Made by a program: the position numbers and the translations under genes
In this document: one piece after another, positions 1-10,861 of the stretch
Position numbering within the stretch: position 1 is the first letter of the stretch
Layout: each line of letters opens with the position of its first letter
Assembly (NCBI GenBank): GCA_964019135.1
Contig: OZ025256.1
Coordinates: 1,798,001 to 1,862,000 of the forward strand
Reading direction: 5' to 3'
DNA length: 64,000 bases
Source: Arenicola marina
Lineage: Eukaryota > Annelida > Polychaeta > Arenicolidae
The notes under the pieces: generated by a model
The model's database searches: none
What the model was told of the DNA's origin: nothing
What the model saw: the letters and a program-made list of their open reading frames with translations, nothing else

Positions 1-37
1 CAGGACGCATAGGTATCAAAATCACTACACCATGCAA

Positions 38-868
38 TCTTGGCGCAAGAATCAACAGGAATCGACTGTAGCTTTTATCACAATGTGTACGCATGCAATC
101 TTAGCATTTACATATTTTATATACCTTGTTCTATCTTCTGACATCAAGAACGTGTGTCAACACTAGGTTGTTTCGGTTATATTTTCGTGAAGAAATGTTG
201 AAGCATAGTCTTTTCCCGACCAATATGCAATTTTGACACAAGTGCCCCCAGGCAAGCCTGCTTCTCTAGGGGCACAACAGTGTCTATGCTAAATTCTTTA
301 GATACCAGTCAGGAATCGACTGTATTTTTTATCATAATGCTTGCACGTTTCTGTATTCTAAATACCTTGTTCTATCTTCTGACATCAAGAAATGTATCAA
401 CACTAGGTTGTTTCGGTTTTATTTTGGAGAAGAAATGTTGTAGCACACAACTTTTCCTGACCAACCGTGAGATTTGTTTTTGGCGCATACTGGTACCTGT
501 GAATGCAGCTTGGTTCCTGTTCTATTAGCATATGACTTTCCACTAGAGGGCATTGTCAGTCGCTCACTTTAAACTTAAGGACAACAGCACCGCCCTCTGT
601 CATAGGTAATTCACGGCGGTTGGTTGGCAAAAGAAGTATGCTCCAACATTTTTTGCGAACATATAACCAAAACAACCTAGTGTTGACACACTTTCTTGAT
701 GTCTGAACATAGAACAAGGTATATAGAATATGTAAACACTATGATTGTATACATACAAATTATGATAAAAGTTTGTTGATTCCCATCTGATGTCTATAGA
801 ATTTAACATGGATACTGTTGTGCCTCTAGAGAGGTGGGCTTGCCTGCCCTGGGGGGCACTTGCGCCAA
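38..868. repeat. Three copies of a ~230-260 bp dispersed repeat, third inverted
   Basis: Two direct copies lie at about 38-230 and 237-472, and an inverted copy lies at about 606-868. All share blocks such as TACCTTGTTCTAT, GACATCAAGAA and CAACACTAGGTTGTTT. The third copy read on the minus strand matches the second along its full length with scattered substitutions. Short open frames here are conserved only because the repeat is, and I see no protein family in them. Confidence 0.75.
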
Positions 869-1317
869 CATGCAATCATGCTATTCTGATCTGATGATTC
901 CAATTCAAAGCTCTCCCCCCACACTATATATGGTAAAAGGGGTGGGAAGACCATACAACCGTTGGAAGTACGGCTGTCCTATCTATACTATGTGAGTATG
1001 TCTATACTATACACTGCTATAGGCCTAGTAGATATAGTCATAGACATAGATCAAGGTACCTAATATAACGTAGAAGTAACTGTAGAAGTCTGAGGAAATT
1101 GGAGGAAGTATTTCGGTGGTAAAGACAGTGACAAATACATATATATAATCAATGTGAGCTGAAAGACTTACTTGTTTGAAAGCTACATACGAAAATCCAA
1201 CTTATTTAGTATCCATTTAACTGAGATATATCTACTTCTGTCGAGGGCTATTATTCAAATGACCAATAATATCGCTGGTTACATTCTGTTACATATTGGA
1301 TACCATAGATCTAAGAG

Positions 1318-1412
1318 CGCTCGACTCCATAATATATTCAAAGACCCCGCCGGCCATTCAAATTAGATTGTATAGCAGGCGGAGTCCTCGAATATATTAT
1401 GGAGTCGAGCGC
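1318..1412. repeat. Foldback (hairpin) element
   Basis: The left arm begins GCGCTCGACTCCATAATA at about 1318 and its reverse complement ends at about 1412. Arms are roughly 35 bp around a ~25-bp loop. It resembles a very short non-autonomous foldback element, and no coding capacity is visible. Confidence 0.8.
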
Positions 1413-1507
1413 TTCATGTCCACCCCCCCCGCCCCCCTCCCTCTGGCGCTTGGGGTTCCTGTGTCTCATGCATAGATCAACGTTTTAGGCCTAATTCAGT
1501 AATTGCC

Positions 1508-1605
1508 ACAGGCACAGTAAATCAGAGGAGGGGGGGGGGGGGTAGGGTACGTTGTGGGGCCCCCTACCCCCCCCCCCCCACCTCTACTGATTTACTGTGC
1601 CTGTG
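1508..1605. repeat. Foldback element with G/C homopolymer arms
   Basis: CACAGGCACAGTAAATCAG at about 1508 is repeated in inverse at about 1587-1605. The inner arms are a poly-G run facing a poly-C run, meeting at TTGTGGGGCCCC. The result is an almost complete palindrome of about 98 bp. Confidence 0.8.
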
Positions 1606-1676
1606 ACGGTGCAGGCTGTGGTAATTGCCCTAAACAAATAAGGGAGCCCAAATAAGACTTCGTCTTTTCGACTTAC

Positions 1677-1781
1677 CGCGTCATTTAATTCTGCCACATC
1701 AAGGAAAGCTTCGATTTTCTTCTTTTTCTTTTCAAGTCTACTTCGACGTTTTTCAGCCAACATTTCTCCCCCTTCATTCAT
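1677..1781 (-). CDS. Probable first coding exon of an unidentified minus-strand gene
   Basis: An ATG at 1781 opens 35 codons that end exactly at a strong donor (GCG|GTAAGT). The peptide starts MNEGGEMLAEKRRSR, has a lysine run (LEKKKKKIEAF) and ends VAELNDA. It is charged and probably helical. The exon ends in phase 0, and read-through into the intron continues for only about 30 codons before a stop. No following exon is recognisable in the 1.6 kb left of it, so the rest of the gene would lie outside the window. Product unknown. The upstream 350 bp contain CpG-rich stretches, compatible with a promoter, but nothing specific is visible. Confidence 0.35.
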
Positions 1782-3800
1782 GTATCAGTTTATAGCGAGC
1801 GTAGTGAGCTCTTTAGATAACACACACGTAAAAAACTGACAAAATCTGTATCTCAATCCCATACTGTAAAGCGCGAAAAAAAATCAACCGGTAGTCGACC
1901 CCCAGTGGTGTGACATGCGCATGCGTTTAAATGCATTCCGGGAAAGTTCATGTTTATTTTTTTGTCAAAAACTTATATGCAGCCCAAACCCGCACATTCA
2001 CTAAAGAATATACATAATTGGTAGATAATTCACATACAATAACATAATTCCAACTGATGAAACGCTGATCATAGCGACAACATGCATGTGTCCTCCTCTC
2101 TCATGACAGAGGGCGCTCAACACGCGCGCGGGCTGCATTCGCTTGGTGGCAGCACAAGTCGAACGCGCAGACGACAGTTTCAGATTTGTCAGCAGTTTAC
2201 CAGGCTTCGTTGATGTTACAACATTTTTACGTCTAGTCTAGCTTTTGTCAATTTATATCAAGGTTGGTGATACATTAAAGTGCTAAGGTAACTTATTTGT
2301 GTAATATTTAGATCTAGCCTAGGAGTTAGATCTATTTGACAGTTCATCAGGCGCCAGTGTAGGATCCATAGTCGGGCATAGAACAGTTTTGACCCTGACC
2401 AGGGGACCATTTGACTCTTTTAGCTAATGTTTACTGAGCCTTTCAGTAACATAGACTTCTAATTGACTAATATAGATCTAGCTGGAAGTTAAGTTAATGT
2501 AAGTTCCCTAGATCTAGTTTAAGTTGGATCTAAGCTTTAAACAATTTGAGGCAAAAATTGCTTCGTTAACGCATTACATGTTCTAGATCTAAGCTTAGGC
2601 CTAGATCCAGATCTAAATTTAGATCCGTTACTGGCGTTAGGCCTACAATCTAGTTCAGCTTTTGAAAATATAGATCAAGGTTGGTGATCCAAAAGGTGCT
2701 AAGCTTAGATCTAACGTCACATTTAGGCTATAATCATATGACTTTCATCACTTATTTATTTACTTATTTGAACCATTTGATTGGGACAACCGTCTTTTAG
2801 CCTTTCATTAAAATAGACTTCTAATGCAGATCTAACTGGAAATTAATGTAGGACTTACTAAGCTTAAAGTTACATGTGGAGCTGGCCGTTGCAACGGCTG
2901 TACCAAAATAAACATAAACAGGAAATGTTACCTTTGACCACAAGCAGAGTCAACAGCCACCGCCAAAGAAAAAGTGGCGCTCCGGACGCTTCTATTGTCT
3001 CATATAATTTAGCGCTTGGGCCCCCTGTCGGTGGCTCCGGTAAACGACTTGCTCACACACGTTTATGACGTTTCAAATCAGCACCAGTTTTCATTTTTGT
3101 GGCAGACAATTCATGAATTTGAAATGTTTTGCTCATTGCCATTGGCAGATAATTGGTGAGCGATATGGTAGGTGTTTATTGTCTGTTATGAACCTTAAGG
3201 CCTTAGGCTTGTGTTCTTATACGCAAATTTGGCATTCAAAAACAGCGAAACAACTCCACATGCAACTTTAAGTTGGATCAAAGCTTGAAAAAAAATTGAG
3301 GCAAAAATTGCTGTTGTTTGGCAGATTTTTAACAAAAAATGTAATTAAGCTTAGTCTACATCTAGAGATAAGTTAGATCTATTAAGATCTTCGAACATCT
3401 ATCCATTGGCATTCTTTAATATAAGCTTACTTTAAAAAGTAACCTTACTCTAATTATCGAATCAAAGCAACATCTGTGTTCATTCAAACGGGTTGTTTGA
3501 AAGTTCATTAGGCGTCCGTATTTTTTTTGGTTTATAACAAACCCTTCAGTTAAGATTAGCCTACATCTAGAGATAATTAAGTTATCAAGATCTTCGAACA
3601 TCTATCCATTAGCATTCTTCATTATATTTAAAAAGTAGTAAGTTCTTGCAGTAGTCCAATTATCAAATCAAAACAAGTTGTGCTCCCCTTCTTTAGCACA
3701 TCTACTTCAAAACTAAAAGCTTCTAGATCTATCACAGCTGCTTGTCATTTGGGATCTTGTAGACTATCGTAGTCGTAGTCTATCGTAGACTACTTCTTGC
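1782..3800. repeat. Non-coding stretch with local duplications, rich in AGATCT
   Basis: Two diverged copies of one unit lie at about 2230-2520 and 2640-2860; both contain AAGGTTGGTGAT and ATAGACTTCTAAT. Another unit is duplicated at about 3345-3450 and 3550-3650, sharing GATCTTCGAACATCTATCC. AGATCT is strikingly frequent. I see no gene here. Confidence 0.5.
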
Positions 3801-3813
3801 TGGGTTTGCTGCG

Positions 3814-4284
3814 TTGAATAATGGCGGACCACCCTTACATAAAAAAATATTCACAGTACTTTGCTTCACACTGGGTAACCGTAACACAATCCAGTCAACC
3901 AGTCGTCCAGTTTCAAATTCTAGAGATCTTGAGCATAATTTTTACTCAAGCTCATTACATGAGCTGAGTCGTGAAGTTACAAATCCAAATCAGGGAGCAG
4001 GAAGGCAGGAACATAACTATTGCCGGCCACATCTATCTGACCATGGCACTCCACCTACACCATGCAATGATCCCTCCCCACAAAATACGGCACTTTTAAA
4101 CTTTGAGAACAAACATTTTCGGTCAGTCAATGTACCAGGGGATGGAAATTGATTTTTTCATTGCCTTAGCCTATTTTTAGATGGCAATTTCTCTCGAACG
4201 AAACTTTACAGATCACAAATAAAGCTAGCCCCATCAGATGGCTTGTTATGGATTTTATATTGTTCTATGTCCATAACAAAGTAA
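3814..4284 (+). pseudogene. OTU-type cysteine protease remnant with stop at the catalytic Cys position
   Basis: The frame reads into a typical OTU active-site start, VPGDGN, then a TGA at 4150-4152 exactly where the catalytic Cys is expected. It continues in the same frame as FFHCLSLFLDGNF...KLYRSQI. The frame ends at TAA 4282-4284 after only about 45 residues of the roughly 130-residue OTU fold, so the catalytic His region is missing. OTU domains occur in cellular deubiquitinases and in several transposon families. The start codon is unclear, because the frame opens with TTG. Best reading: a dead fragment. A selenocysteine reading is possible in principle but unsupported. Confidence 0.5.
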
Positions 4285-6600
4285 GGACGGCCTATCAGTC
4301 TGCCGTAACCATTAACGCCATCAAACGGGGCTAAAATAAAGCAACCTAGGGTAATAGGAACCTAAATCATGACAGATTCGGTCAGGGGCAGGTCACTTGA
4401 CTACAAATCAAATGTACTACTAAACTACTAGATTTACTTTTTCAGTACCAAAACTTTGATATTAAATATACAAAATAGCATAATATGTAAAACTTCACCT
4501 TTAAAAAGAACAAGTCATAACTAAAGTTATGAGAAACAGTTTAGCCCAGTTATCATCAGTGGGGGTCCAAAAAATTGCTTCACAACAAAGTCAAAGTCTA
4601 CGCTCGCCTTCTAGGTTTTACCTACAACATATTAGTTATTCGAGTTGAAAGACGGAAATACAATCATTCGCCATGTGTTGGCTTCCCCCATTTGGCCTTG
4701 ACCTTTAAGAACGGAATTCCCCTTTTCAGTTGTACAAATACCGAAAACACATTTTGTGTCCCCCGTCATTCGGTTGTGCTTTATAGCGAAAAGACACGTC
4801 TTTTCGCGAAAAGACACGTTAAATGCTTATAAGAACCTTATTTGAAGTTACTGAACCAGCTAATAGCAAGTACAAAGTCTAATGGTTCACTTGAGAGGGT
4901 GAAAATATAGATCTATTATGTAGCCGTCCATGATTTTAATAAGTTGTGTGTACTTCTGTACAGCTTCCAGCTAGTGGCCGGCTGGCCGCCATGTTTGAAA
5001 AGCGATGCCACTAGCTACCCACACCGAAAAACCGTCCTTCTCACCAGATGGCGTTACCAATCGCGACAATTTTTTTGCGCGTTTGCTTCATGATGCGAAC
5101 AGACACCTCGGCAGTTGTATTTATGCGAAGAGATACATTTATGTAATTTATTATGTTTGTTTGGGGACAACTATAAGATAGTACCAAGGATAGTGTATAA
5201 TAGGATGCCCAACTGTGAACTTCCCCTATGGGCCAATTGTGACAAAACAAACCGAGGCGCCACCTAGGAAATACCGTGTTAGAATGTAAACAAAAGCACG
5301 TGGTTGAATGGTAGCGCCGTATCCTGAACGGTATCGTATCAGCAGAAACGTTTGTGTAAATTTAACAATAGCTTCAAGATCCTCGTAGGGTGTGGATTTT
5401 GTAGAAGGTTTGTCTTTGGTGGGGTTACCGAGCTGCACCGGGGGTCTGGTAGGGCAGAAATTTGGGTGCATAGGCCGTCGTGCATCTTCATCACCTCCTC
5501 CCTGTGAGGGTTGGTGGCGGTGGGGTGGTGGGGGAACGGCGAAGGGGGGGCCGGTGGCTTTGCTATTCTTTCTGAGTTATGTACTAGTACGCGCGGCGGT
5601 CCTGCAATGTATTGTACTCTTGTGTTAAAAGAACCAAATTTGGTACACTTGTAGAGTTTGAGGTACGGAAAAATTGGACTATGGACTCAGGTCAGATATT
5701 TCAAAATGGCCGCCAAGATAACCAAAGAAAGTCTATAAAATAATAGTTCCAAGATATTATTGTACGAATTTGTACTTTTGCAGTTTTACCTGGTGAACAA
5801 CGCAAAATAAAATTCATTGGAATAAGACAAAATTGCCGCCATTTTTCAAGATGGCCGCCAATACATATATATTTTTTTAAATAGCAAAAAGTCCAAGAAA
5901 TTTATTTTTTAGCACACTTTTGAAGTTTGACCAGCTGAACAACGTAAAACAAGAATATGTTGGAATAATTCAAAATTGCCTATATTTTTCAAAAAGAATC
6001 AAATCTTTCGAACAAAATCAGACAATTGCAAATAACTTGATGTTTTCAAGTTACAACAGGAAAATATTGTAAAATTGAATACTGTAATAACTGTAACAAA
6101 GTAAGAAATAAACAAGTGATTTGCTCTAGGTATTCACATTTAATTGATCACATAAACATTCAAACACGGATGTACAGTCTCAGTACATTGAAGTCTCAGG
6201 TCATGTACACTACATATTGACTTGTACATATCATCTCATTGTTAAATGCGCTTTAGTCTAAACTATTTATTCTTGCATGATAAGGAATAGTTCTAATTAA
6301 GCTGATGGAACGTAACTGTGTGGGAACATTTTAGCAATTGACAGAACTATATGTCAATGATGACGTCACGTTTTGTCAGGTGATAAAAATTGTTATATGC
6401 ACATATAGTGTAACTAACAAAGATAGCCAGCACAATACAGTATCAAGTTGTATCAAGTATGACAATAAACAGCAATTAATCCATATATCTATATTTATAT
6501 ATATTTATGTTATATTATTTATGTTATCCATTGTAAATATGACACACAACATTAGACATAATTGATTGCTTAACCTAGGAATGTTAATGTCAGTATATTG
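4285..6600. other. No gene recognised
   Basis: AT-rich sequence with several short open frames of no recognisable family. The motif ATGGCCGCCA recurs at about 5706 and 5851, and an inverted copy (GCCGCCATTTTTC) at about 5836 makes a short palindrome. The long frame around 5226-5471 (minus) has no splice or homology support. Confidence 0.4.
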
Positions 6601-6605
6601 ATTGT

Positions 6606-6611
6606 TTTATT
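6606..6611 (-). terminator. Candidate polyadenylation signal
   Basis: AATAAA on the minus strand, about 155 bp downstream of the stop codon of the exon at 6766-6860. The position is compatible with a 3' end for that exon. Confidence 0.3.
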
Positions 6612-6765
6612 TTACAATACAGTTCATACAATAAAATCTGTTTTTACATGATTTATACAATGCTTTGAAATACTAATGCTGACAATGTCAAGTTTTATTC
6701 ATCACCAAAATGTTGGCACTGTCATCTCAGGCTTTCCTTCATGAATATTTTTGAATATGGAGTCC

Positions 6766-6860
6766 TTAAGCAGAGTTTGAGCAGACCACACAGCTCTTGT
6801 GAAGACACTCGCTGTCCCTTTTCAGCAGATCCTCACGCTGCAGACTGATTACCCATTTAC
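6766..6860 (-). CDS. Terminal exon resembling part of a THAP zinc finger
   Basis: The acceptor TATATTTCAG is followed by 31 codons in phase 1: KWVISLQREDLL...SCVVCSNSA, then TAA. The pattern W-(I/V)-x2-(L/M)-x-R-(D/E) followed by VVCS resembles the second half of THAP (C2CH) DNA-binding domains, which normally end C-S-x-H-F. Here the His-Phe is replaced by Ser-Ala and a stop, so this is either a degenerate copy or a coincidence. Upstream exons are not recognisable between 6861 and 8000. THAP proteins include both cellular factors and P-element-type transposases. Confidence 0.3.
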
Positions 6861-7500
6861 CTGAAATATAAGATAAATAACAAGTTACCAACAAATGCCA
6901 GTAATACAGGGTGGTCCGTATATTATACAACCTTCCGCTACACCACCTTTAAAATGAATTAAATGTATTTCCATCCAGAACTATGAGTATCCAGGACTCA
7001 CCATACTGATTATGACTAAAACTAATTATTATATCTTAACCAAAGGAAAAAAATGGTCCATCTAGGCCTAATTATGTTTTCAGAAATCTAGGGTTTCCAC
7101 CGTCTGCCCTGGTAGGAGGCGGGGGAGGGGGGGGCGGGGAGGAGCAAGGGGATTGGAGTAGTAAATAAACGACCATCGTGATCAAGGGTTTTCATTAATC
7201 GTGAACTAGGAATCTTAATATTAAATAACCATGGATTGGGAAATCGCTAATTTATATCATGTATCCACAAGTCCTATGTATACTGGGAGTTATTCTTTTT
7301 AATTCATTGTCACTGGGTGATCTGGCAACCCAACCACCCTGTACTCCTCGGCAGCTGGTAGCCCTCGTAGCCTCACCTGCTATTGGATCTGCCAATGAAA
7401 ACCAATTAGGAAGTGTGATAATTAGCTAGTAAGCTTATTGGTCAATCAGTTAATAGTGACTACTTGTTTTTATGTTCCCTTACTGGGCCTTAGTCTGAAA
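6861..7500. other. No gene recognised
   Basis: Unique-looking AT-rich sequence with a G-rich patch near 7115-7150. No coding, RNA or structured repeat signal is visible. Confidence 0.4.
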
Positions 7501-7790
7501 TAGCCTGAAAACAAGACGTTACTGTCGTAAGACAGTTGGCTTGCCGTAAGCTGAGTAACGTCTTTTCAGGCTAAGTCTGAAATTGCTTGGAACAATGGCC
7601 CGGTTATGTCTCCCAGGCTAGCCATCGTATAGCCTGAATGTTCAGACGTTACAGTTTGACAGTCTGAGGCTTACTGTAACGTCTGAACACATGGCGTGCA
7701 ATAGCCTGAATGTTCAGACGTTACAGTTTGACAGTCTGATGCAAGTGTCAATTAAGACTGTACCGTATGAACATTCAGGCTAGCCATCGT
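7501..7790. repeat. Cluster of three related foldback elements
   Basis: Three consecutive hairpins share the arm theme TAGCCTGAA...AGACGTTACAGT. They lie at about 7501-7575 (arms AGCCTGAAAACAAGACGTTA and its inverse), 7632-7690 and 7702-7788. The arms of the second and third are nearly identical on their left sides. They look like short foldback transposons inserted or duplicated next to each other. Confidence 0.75.
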
Positions 7791-7915
7791 AGTGAGTAAC
7801 ATCTCTCTTTATCGCTCAGGTAGCAGACACTCGCCGGCAAAGTTTTTTTGGTCTTGCTTCTGATGGTCATGCTTCAAAGTCAAATCCTGGACGTTGTCCA
7901 GGATTAGATGACCCT

Positions 7916-8004
7916 GGGGCCGTATTCATAATTGCCACTTATAGGCTACGCCACTATAGGCGCTAAGTGGAAGATTTGTCGATGGATTATCGGGTTCAAA
8001 ATAG
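7916..8004 (+). mobile_element. MITE family M, left-end fragment cut by a LINE insertion
   Basis: It starts GGGGCCGTATTCATAAT and runs through GCGCTAAGTGGAAGATTTGT to CGGGTTCAAAATAG. This matches the first ~85 bp of the full element at 56040-56288. It stops where the 3' end of the LINE on the minus strand begins. The remaining ~160 bp of the MITE are not found beyond the LINE. Confidence 0.75.
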
Positions 8005-10025
8005 TAGTGTAGTAGTTGTTTATTTCGTCTTCAAGGCCTTCAGGCCCAAATGACACCCATATGTGCATATAACATTTTGTGCAGGAACATTAACAATCAT
8101 GCAGTGGTGTTGAATCGGATCTGATTTTCAACGATATATACAAACATTGCTAGTTTCCGCATGACAGAGATTTCTTTCGTTGACATTAAAATTCTAAAGT
8201 TTTCAAAACTTGGCGGATTCCAGTATACATATTCAATATATTCTTGGCGAATGTCAGTGAACTTGGGGCAGCATAATAGGACATGGTACTCATCTTCAAT
8301 AATTGTGGTACCTATTTCTGCGCAATATTTACATAGACGGTTTTCTAGTAGCGTGCCATCTCTACGACCTAACTCGATGGCGAGCTTATGTGCAGAACAT
8401 CTGAACCGTGAAAGTGCCTTTCGTAGTCTTGTGATGCTAACATAGTATATGTACAGTTCAGGTGTCAGTTCATCCTTAAATGTGCAATATATGCTTAATC
8501 GGCTCTGATTTCGTGAGATCGTTAACCATTCGTCTTTCATTTTATATTGAACCCTCTCATTGAAAACATGGAGAATACTTCGTTCGTCATCGTTTTCTTG
8601 ATTTAACCAGATGTCATTTAGTCCGTATTTATTCAGCAGTTCTCTCACTGACGTTACCCAAGTTTTCCTGTTGTGCACATCAAGATCTTTAGACATTTCA
8701 TAGCAACATTTAACATATCTGTTTTCCGCCATCCTTGATATCTTCAACCAATATTTGATACATTTAGCATGATATATTCTTGCCAGAGGTAACCTTCCGC
8801 ATTCGCCAAGCGCTGCGGCGTCCGACGTAAATTTGGGAAGTCCTAAAATCCTTTTGCAAAATCTTACTTGCACCTTTTCTATCTCTTTAAACTCGTTAAA
8901 TCCCCAAATTTCCGATCCGTATGTTAGAATAGGTACAATTATGCGGTCAAACAGTGTAAATGCTACATCAACAGGGAGGCCTCTTAGTTTCTTGTCCAGC
9001 TGATAGATGCAAGAGAGTGCTCGGTTTGCTTGTGCTGCTAATGTTGAAACCGCTTTTGTCCAAGTCAGAGTGCTAGTAACCACAATTCCTAGGTATTTGT
9101 AACATGATACAACGTTAATATTACCTTTGAAAAACCATTTCTCAGTTGTCTTTACAATACCTCCTCTCCTGAAAACCACAACTTTCGTCTTCTCCATGTT
9201 TACTTTCAGACACCATTTATCACAAAATTTCTCCAGCGTATTTATACTTGCTTGAAGCCGCCCCACCGTGTCGGCACAGTTCGCGAGGTCATCAGCAAAC
9301 ATCACAGTGATAACCCTTGGTGCATTGTTGCTGATAAAAATTCCCGGACACTCTGAAGACTTCAACATGGTCACATATTCTTCAATGTATAAAGCAAACC
9401 GGAGTGGACTAAGCATACATCCCTGCCGGGTACCAATTGTGCATTTGAAATACTCTGTTAACCCGTCGGGGGTTGCAATGCACGATTTCAGATTTTTATG
9501 CATCGCTCGAATTACTCGAATTATATTTCCATGCATGCCCTTGTCAATCAGACTATACCACAATAAACTGTGAGGTATGCTATCAAAGGCTTTGGAAAAA
9601 TCAATGAAGAGCACATAACATCGACCTTTTTCCCTTGATAAATATTTTTGGACAATTGATTGTAAAACATATATTTGATCGATTGTTGAGTACCCTTTTC
9701 TATATCCCGCTTGTGCTTCTGATCTCAAGTCATTTTGGTTCACCCATTCGGTCAGCCTCATGTTCAGAATCTTTGTGAATAGTTTGCTGATTGCAGATAA
9801 AAGGGAAATACCTCTATAATTATTCAAATTTGCAGATGAACCCGTCTTTAGCACCGGTAAAATTAAAGCGTGACACCATTCTTCTGGGAAGTTTCCAGTT
9901 TGCAATATCAGATTAAATAGACGTACCAAATACGGTGACAGTTTGTCGGCAACGGCTTTAAACATTTCGTTTGGTATACCAAAATACGTATGTATAGTCA
10001 CCCAAGAAGTGGATTTTAAATACAC
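8005..10025 (-). mobile_element. Non-LTR retrotransposon (LINE), 5'-truncated
   Basis: On the minus strand the element carries one long open frame and a short 3' UTR. The UTR contains GGGCCTGAAGGCCTTGAAGA followed by AATAA, a small self-complementary end (GGGCCTGAAGGCC) that recurs at the 3' end of the copy at 23640-25320. The 5' side is missing: there is no endonuclease domain, and the coding part begins at the tandem repeat at about 10021. The variable tail between UTR and MITE is ACAACTACTACACTA, not poly(A). Confidence 0.9.
8097..10025 (-). CDS. LINE ORF2 C-terminal part: reverse transcriptase and C-terminal CCHC
   Basis: An uninterrupted frame of about 640 codons. RT landmarks in order are NNYRGISLLSAISKLFTKI, the catalytic block YVLFIDFSKAFDSIPH, GTRQGCMLSPL, and the catalytic VMFADDLA. 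A thumb follows (KTKVVVFRRGG, YKYLGIVV), then a C-terminal zinc-knuckle-like motif, CKYCAEIG...EYHVLLCCPKF. The FADD and FIDF acidic residues are present, so the polymerase part looks intact and the insertion is probably young. The N-terminal endonuclease is absent, so the copy is not autonomous. The annotated start is simply the end of the truncated frame. The family is of the general CR1/Jockey/L2 type; I cannot place it further by eye. Confidence 0.9.
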   Translation of the reverse strand: MYLKSTSWVTIHTYFGIPNEMFKAVADKLSPYLVRLFNLILQTGNFPEEWCHALILPVLKTGSSANLNNYRGISLLSAISKLFTKILNMRLTEWVNQNDLRSEAQAGYRKGYSTIDQIYVLQSIVQKYLSREKGRCYVLFIDFSKAFDSIPHSLLWYSLIDKGMHGNIIRVIRAMHKNLKSCIATPDGLTEYFKCTIGTRQGCMLSPLRFALYIEEYVTMLKSSECPGIFISNNAPRVITVMFADDLANCADTVGRLQASINTLEKFCDKWCLKVNMEKTKVVVFRRGGIVKTTEKWFFKGNINVVSCYKYLGIVVTSTLTWTKAVSTLAAQANRALSCIYQLDKKLRGLPVDVAFTLFDRIIVPILTYGSEIWGFNEFKEIEKVQVRFCKRILGLPKFTSDAAALGECGRLPLARIYHAKCIKYWLKISRMAENRYVKCCYEMSKDLDVHNRKTWVTSVRELLNKYGLNDIWLNQENDDERSILHVFNERVQYKMKDEWLTISRNQSRLSIYCTFKDELTPELYIYYVSITRLRKALSRFRCSAHKLAIELGRRDGTLLENRLCKYCAEIGTTIIEDEYHVLLCCPKFTDIRQEYIEYVYWNPPSFENFRILMSTKEISVMRKLAMFVYIVENQIRFNTTA

Positions 10026-10130
10026 TCAATTATTAATGTACATTAAATACACTCAATTATTAATGTACATTAAATACGCTCAATTATTAATGTGCATTAA
10101 ATACACTCAATTATTAATGTACATTACATA
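10021..10130. repeat. 27-bp tandem repeat, four copies
   Basis: The unit ATTAAATACACTCAATTATT plus AATGTAC is repeated about four times directly at the 5' end of the truncated LINE. It abuts the last in-frame LINE codons. Confidence 0.85.
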
Positions 10131-10700
10131 GACTCAACTGCTTACGTGATTATGAACAATAATTAAACGTACTGTAACTTATATATAATGTGTGTGTACC
10201 CCCCTCTGTTCCACGTTATATACAAACATGGCTAAATTCGCTTGAAGTACTTGTTCGGTGCAAGACATTAACGTTATCAAAAGTGGGTGAATCCCAAAAG
10301 ACTTGGCCAATGTACAGTGCACGTATATCAGAACACAACACAACCTGACGATTTGGTGTATTCTTCCCCACGGTCCTTTCGCGATATTGCTGCTTTCTGA
10401 CGATCAATCGATGTCAATCACAAGATTTCTACTTTCTACTTAAGATGCCCAATTGACATCTTAAAGAGGGCTCGCAAAAAACCGCCGCCAACCACAATCC
10501 AGTGATCTGATTGGCGCACCTAAAGGAACTGAGAGGGACTTTGATATAATATATATCAGAGCCGCTCACCCGGCTGAAAGCAAGTTGTAACTCAACCCGC
10601 AGATGCAGCGTCGAGTGCCTTATGCATGCTTTGTGGCATCAGGTTAAATTCAATGCAATTCAATTTAATATCATTTATTTGAGCAAGATCGAATGCATAG

Positions 10701-10861
10701 GTTCGTGTCAATCAGAGGGCGAAGTACGAGCTAGAAGACCAAAGTTCAACTCTGTTGAAACGTTCCCCTGTCGTCCCGGAAACCGCTCTGCGGAGGGTCT
10801 GGATTTCTCCACATCCATGTGTACAACCAATGGAGTCTGGACTCCGGCCAATAATTCGTAA
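10701..10861 (+). pseudogene. Orphan inverted copy of the gene A sushi-2 exon
   Basis: After an intact acceptor AG, the plus strand reads GSCQSEGEV...FPCRPGNRSAEGLDF...CTTNGVWTPANNS, then TAA. This closely parallels the sushi-2 exon of gene A (17139-17297, minus). The copy keeps three of the four cysteines but loses the last Cys and the splice donor, because the sequence diverges at ...NNS. It lies 1.4 kb beyond the 3' end of gene A in opposite orientation with no neighbouring exons. It is therefore a stranded duplication. Confidence 0.7.
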
